DNA of 64,000 bases from Solea solea. Taxonomy: Eukaryota > Chordata > Actinopteri > Pleuronectiformes > Soleidae. The stretch covers positions 22,515,458 to 22,579,457 of the forward strand of contig NC_081146.1 of NCBI RefSeq assembly GCF_958295425.1, read 5' to 3'. Below, one piece after another: positions 59,613-64,000 of the stretch. Both the position numbers and the translations under genes were made by a program. Within the stretch, counting starts at the first letter, position 1. Each line of letters starts with the position of its first letter. Under the pieces are notes generated by a model, which saw only the letters and a list, made by a program, of their open reading frames with translations, was not told the origin of the DNA and ran no database searches.

Positions 59613-59910
59613 TATGCGTGCATACACACACGTGTGTGTTGTGTTTTCTGCACATACTGTTCTTGTGTGTGTGTCAATGTCCCTTGCAGCTCTTACTCAC
59701 TGTGTGTGCATGTGCGTGCGTGTGTATGTGTGTGTGGACTCGGCATCTATCACACTCTTAGACATTCCTTCACTCCTTCCTTCAGAGTGCAAGTCTTTGA
59801 GTCACTACACACACACACACACACACACACGCAGCATCATCTCTCTGAGATGCACATGCTGCTGCAAAGAGAGTGTGTTTTTATGTGTGTGTGTGTGTGT
59901 GTGTGTGTGG
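59579..59910. repeat. CA and GT microsatellite cluster
   Basis: CA at 59579-59610, GT-rich near 59630-59740, CA at about 59806-59831, and GT at about 59885-59908. Confidence 0.93.
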
Positions 59911-60614
59911 CCTGCCGCTCCTGCCAGAATGTGTTAATCCGCTCGACTGCAGATTCCAATCAGGGCAGAGGAAGGAAGAGTGCGAGGGGACAGAGGGAAC
60001 GCAAGCATGTGGAAAGCTAAAAGAGTGGTGATGAATAACGAAAGGAGGGGAAAGCAACATGGTCAGAGAATGGGGTTGCCCTTTTTTTTTTTTTTAGAGC
60101 GGCTCGAGGAAAGACAGCCCTCTATAGCGAGATGCTCTGCAGGAGCTTAAGGACTTTGGGCACCGCCTCAATCCTCCGTCCTGCTGGGCCGCGGCCAGGC
60201 GGAGCCTCATGTATCACAAAATACCACTTGACGGGATTCGCCCCTCAAGTAACTGATCTGTTAGCTGCATCGCCCCCCCCACACACACACACACACACAC
60301 GCACAGACTTCAAACTAAAACTCTGCTGCACTAAAACACACAAATCGGTGTTGTTTTGTGGAAATCAATCTTAAGCTGGATGCTCAGGCTGGAGGTGATG
60401 CCTCTGTTAGTCCCTCCTAAAATCTCTATGTAATCTCAGTATTGTAGAGGTCATAATCTGGACCAGATGAGGTCACTGATACGTGCGTCCAAATGCAGAG
60501 GTCATTTAGTCTCTTATTGACATAATAATAATATATGTTGCCTTCTCATGTCGTAGCAGATGTATGTCTCACATTTTGTCATTGAGCAAAATAAAGAAAC
60601 GTAAAAAGCATAGA

Positions 60615-60705
60615 AGTCGGCACACATCGGCAGATCCTGGTGTGTTTGCCAATGTCGGATGAAACATTTTAAAGCCGACCAATACAGTGCCGATAATATC
60701 CCTGT
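60615..60705. repeat. Remnant of a 'gccgataat' dispersed repeat
   Basis: Words such as 'acacatcggcagatcctgg' and 'cagtgccgataatatccctg' resemble a short fish DNA element; a related fragment lies at 31545. Confidence 0.45.
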
Positions 60706-61099
60706 TTCAGTGCACTGAAGCTGCTGCTTACTTACACGACTGTCCTTGTCCCAGGATACAATAGCAATAGCAGGAAATCACTTTATTTAGTGTGTTTGCC
60801 TTCACGACACTAGCTGGGGACGTTCCGCCCTTTCCAGCTCGTTAGTTTTAGGTGTTTTCCAGGATAGTTGGAGGCTCGTTTTTTAACTTGTTGGACGCCA
60901 TTCCAAGTCTTCCTACCGTTCATCAACCTTTAAATATTCAATTCTTTGTGCAGACAGAGCATAAACTCGGCCTTGGTCTCTGATTGATTGAGTGTGAGAA
61001 AAAATAGACATGGGTCATTGAAAGTGTATGAAGATATTTTGGTAAATGCCTCCCTTGTTTGAAGGGTAGTACTGTTTTATGCCCTGCATTGCCCTACAT

Positions 61100-61175
61100 T
61101 TTAGTCCATGAATTTGAGGGAATTGGTGCTGGAAAGTGCTTGAATTTGATGTAAACCACGGTGTGGGAACCCTGA
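61100..61175 (+). repeat. Short dispersed repeat, copy 3
   Basis: It contains 'gaatttgagggaattggtgc', 'tggaaagtgcttgaatttga' and 'ggtgtgggaaccctgag'. Confidence 0.7.
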
Positions 61176-61444
61176 GTATCATTTATGTTGGATGAACATG
61201 TTCCAGTGTATTTTAAAAGTCCACTTTTAGTCCGACTAACACGATTATTCGTGCTGATTGCGATGTGGGAAGAATGTCTATGTATATTTCATTGTGACTG
61301 AAGCAAATGTCATCTCTTTGCGTGAGGAGATGTTTGTGAGGCTCACAAAGTCCTTTTAAAAAAAGGCTTTAGTCTCAAAAAACACCAATTACAGAGGACA
61401 ACGACACAGACACAAAGTTTAACGAAAAGAATCAAAGAGAAGCC

Positions 61445-61448
<4 letters not shown>

Positions 61449-61475
<27 letters not shown>

Positions 61476-62297
61476 AGGAAGACAACGCTGGGCTTTGTGA
61501 GTTTGAAACTTATCATTGTCATGCAGATGCAGGAGTGATGGAATGATAAACGCTGCCTCAGCGTTAGCCGTCGCACTGGAACGTGGCCTAAATCAAACAG
61601 TGGGCTTTGATTGAATTATCTGTTTCCAGGATAAGTTGAAGACATGAATAATTTGTCCAGACGTTCGTTGTTGACTTTCACCGTCCGACAGCGTTTCATG
61701 TGGGATGATGATGAAGCTGTGAGGAGCTCGAGAGGAAGAGCGAGAGAGAGAGAGAGGTTATGATGGGAACAGGTAGAGAGAGAGAGAGAGACAGGGCAAA
61801 AGAGGACACACAGACAAAGAGGGAGTGAGAGAGAGAGGAAAAAGAATAAAAGAGAGGAAAAGGATTAGAGGAAATGACCAGGGACAGAGTCACATATGGA
61901 GGCTTTAGAAGAAAAAGAGAGATAATTTAAAGGGTGAAAAACACAGAAGGATAAACGAGAGACTTTGCACTTTTTCTGTGCGAGAGCGAGAACTGCAATA
62001 AAGGTGGTGGGCAGCGAGATGAGAGAGAGACAGAGAGAGAGAGGGAGGTGGGGTGGGGGGGGGTGAGCAGCAGCGTTTCACAGAGAGCTGGAAACGGAGG
62101 GCGGGCGGACAAGCAGGTGGGCGAGCAAGCGAGCCAGAGGGGAAGCAAAAGCGGGAGGGAGGGTGAGGGGGGTGGAGGCGGGGCTTGCCAGCAGCTGCAG
62201 CCAGTCAGAGGCTGGCGTGATTCTCTGCAGGGTGAATCTTACCCTGGCAACATAATAGAGTGTGAGAGAGAGGGAGAGAGAGAGAGAGAGAGAGAGA
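61449..62297. repeat. GA-rich region with several (GA)n tracts
   Basis: GA runs lie at 61449-61475, about 61738-61757, 61773-61792 and 62262-62297, with G-rich sequence (ggtggggtggggggggg) near 62046-62064. Reverse-strand frames read mostly S-L-S-L and are not genes. Confidence 0.88.
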
Positions 62298-62363
62298 CAC
62301 GGTGGACAGGTGAACAGATGGCTCACTGACTGAGGGACAAGCTGATCAGTGGACTACAGAGCG

Positions 62364-62365
62364 GT

Positions 62366-62407
<42 letters not shown>

Positions 62408-62567
62408 GCGTGTGTGCGTGTGTGTGTGTGTGTGTTTGTGGTGTCACAAAATTTTCACTGTGACAGTAGAGCAGAGAAACAGCAGGAGAGAGAGAGAGAG
62501 AGAGGAAAGATGTCCATATTTGCACTCTAGGGTACTGTATGTGTATGTGTGTGTGTGTGTGTGTGTT
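62364..62567. repeat. Interrupted GT tract, GA tract and second GT tract
   Basis: GT at 62364-62440 with several CG and TT breaks, GA at about 62486-62503, GT at about 62547-62567. Confidence 0.92.
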
Positions 62568-62735
62568 TCAGGTATTTCTCATGTTGTGGGGACCTAAACC
62601 TGATCACACAGTCACATGATAGGGACAGAAATCGAGTCCCTGTAACATAAGTTATCACATTTTAAGGTGAAGACATGTTGTATGGTTAGGGTTAGGCCTT
62701 TAGTTGTGGTGGTTAAGGTTAGGGTTCATAACTCC
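62568..62735. repeat. Dispersed repeat with 'gttgtggggacctaaac'
   Basis: It contains 'tgttgtggggacctaaacct' and 'gttagggttaggcctttag'. The TTAGGG-like words are part of this repeat rather than a true interstitial telomere array. Confidence 0.6.
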
Positions 62736-64000
62736 AGTAGTTTGATTCCAGGCCTCTACAGTGAAAAGACACTGAACCCTGAGATGCAGTGTGTAAATGT
62801 GATGTATGAATGATAAATGTATATACACTTGGGCTTTTTCAGTTTGTGTCACTGAGTTAAATCTGAACAAAGGATTTCAAACACTTAAATCACAAAATAT
62901 CAGGAATGAACTCCTGAGTCCTGTGATATAGAAATGCTGGTTTGTCCTCTTTGGAATTTGGCGTTGGGGAGCGAGTGGTTTACAAAGCGAAAACAAGCGT
63001 AGACCCTAATGCCAAGAAACAGCAGGAAAGCCATTCTTAAAATACTGTATAAATAAAGTGGTGAAGGTTTTAATTAGGTGAGCTGTTTACAAAGTGGCTG
63101 CAGTGATTTCCCTGAGAGTGATCTTGCCGGGTTCCTGGTGAAGTAGATGCCTGTTTAAATGAAATATCCCTTTAAGCATATATAAAAAGAATGTATGTAG
63201 TGCATGAAAAAATATCAGCCTGTGTGTGTGTGTGAGTGTGTGTGAGTGTGTGTGTGTTGCGTGAGCTTGTCCATGTGAACGATGCACCAACATTGTCCCA
63301 GTTTTGTCTCCGGACTCTTTTATGTCTTTGTGTCCTGACAGTCAGGGGGCCGGCCGTCCACGCCTCAATCACGTCCTCCGTGCACAGTCATCAACATGTA
63401 GGAAATTGTTTTATTGTGATATACTGTCTACTTAAGCTGTGTTTCTTTTGTTCCCTTTTGATTTCCGTCTTCTTCTCTGTTTTTTGAGGTCAGAGCACAC
63501 AGAACACACTGTGCTGCGGATGTTTTTGTGTTCTCTCGTCAAGTGCAGACAACAAAGTCTCCTGTGCGTTAAATTTGCATTAAGCCGCAGATCAAGAGTG
63601 TCGACTTGTTGTCGTGACACTGGGTGGAACAAATCTGTGTCATAACCAATTCCTGTCCATAGATAAAACCCTGCTTTGACACCACCATAATAATGATAAT
63701 GATAATAATATAATGGGGGTTTGAGATTTAATGAGATTCTTATCAAAGAGGGGCTGGATTTATTCGAACCGAGAGCTTCTCCACTGTGACATCCTCGTGG
63801 CATCATTGCCCTCCTGCCCTCGTCTAATTTTGAGGCTTTAAGGCTAATTCATCCCAAACTAAAAGACGTCTCCACCTCCTTGGGGTTCAGTCACGAGCTC
63901 TTGCAGGTATGATTTACCACCGGCGCCACTTCCGAGGCTGAATTACACACGAGTTGAATCATCCTCACTTAGCAGTGATTGTGCGCAGGGGGAGTCGTGA

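Larger units (their letters stand above)
54935..64000 (+). other. mef2d: Start of the next mef2d intron (continues past the window)
   Basis: It opens with gtaaag after residue 86. I looked for the next MEF2 exon (family start near T-L-R-K-K or A-L-N-K-K, then a G-C-[DE]-S-P motif) and did not find one, so it should lie beyond the window. The region is dominated by CA/GT tracts (56980-57072, 58210-58370, 58620-58642, 59030-59235, 59579-59910, 60280-60300, 62364-62440, 62549-62567, 63220-63257), GA-rich blocks (61449-61475, 61730-61870, 62030-62297) and dispersed repeat remnants. Confidence 0.8.

Noticed and set aside
62680..62730. TTAGGG words suggesting an interstitial telomere
   Set aside because: Only isolated and imperfect units occur, inside a dispersed repeat also seen near 58450.
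54935..64000. Search for the third MEF2D coding exon
   Set aside because: No segment with an acceptor followed by T-L-R-K-K-G or A-L-N-K-K and the G-C-[DE]-S-P motif was found; it should be beyond the window.
1..64000. miR-9, which lies near MEF2D in mammals
   Set aside because: Neither the mature sequence nor its complement was seen by eye on either strand.

Overview
The window looks like a teleost fish genome. It has vertebrate splice signals, very dense CA/GT microsatellites, and several interspersed repeat families typical of ray-finned fish. Species cannot be fixed from the sequence. Only one gene is supported: the 5' part of a MEF2-family transcription factor on the plus strand, best matched to mef2d. 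The evidence is two exons that join in phase to give residues 1-86, the complete MADS box and MEF2 domain. The paralogue call rests on I-Q-R-I-T near the N terminus, H50, and N-A-D-I-I-E at the end of the MEF2 domain. The rest of the protein (transactivation domain, alternative exons) must lie beyond base 64000.

Layout. Positions 1 to about 10600 are gene-poor upstream flank with repeat remnants: a broken Tc1/mariner-like transposon at about 2690-2997, a tRNA-like SINE fragment at about 3480-3815, and other dispersed repeats. Positions 10620-11350 form a CpG-rich block with a GC box and two inverted CCAAT boxes 32 bp apart. A strong splice donor at 11052 makes this the best candidate for the main mef2d promoter and first non-coding exon. 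From 11052 to 46138 is a putative intron of about 35 kb with repeats, microsatellites and a few motif clusters that could be regulatory. Positions 46139-46518 are the exon carrying the 5' UTR and the first 18 codons. Positions 46519-54730 are an 8.2 kb intron, 54731-54934 is the second coding exon, and 54935-64000 is the start of the next intron, very rich in dinucleotide repeats.

No RNA gene, CRISPR array, operon or second protein-coding gene is supported. Almost all other open frames are short, of low complexity, or lie in repeats. I found no clearly new biological system. The most useful leads are regulatory or structural: a possible TATA/CCAAT alternative promoter about 6 kb upstream of the start codon, a two-codon upstream ORF in the 5' UTR, paired CArG boxes and a consensus MEF2 site in intron 1 (possible feedback control), a perfect RFX X-box, strong predicted G-quadruplexes, and a (GCT)12 tract. 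All are inferences from motifs and need expression or conservation data.
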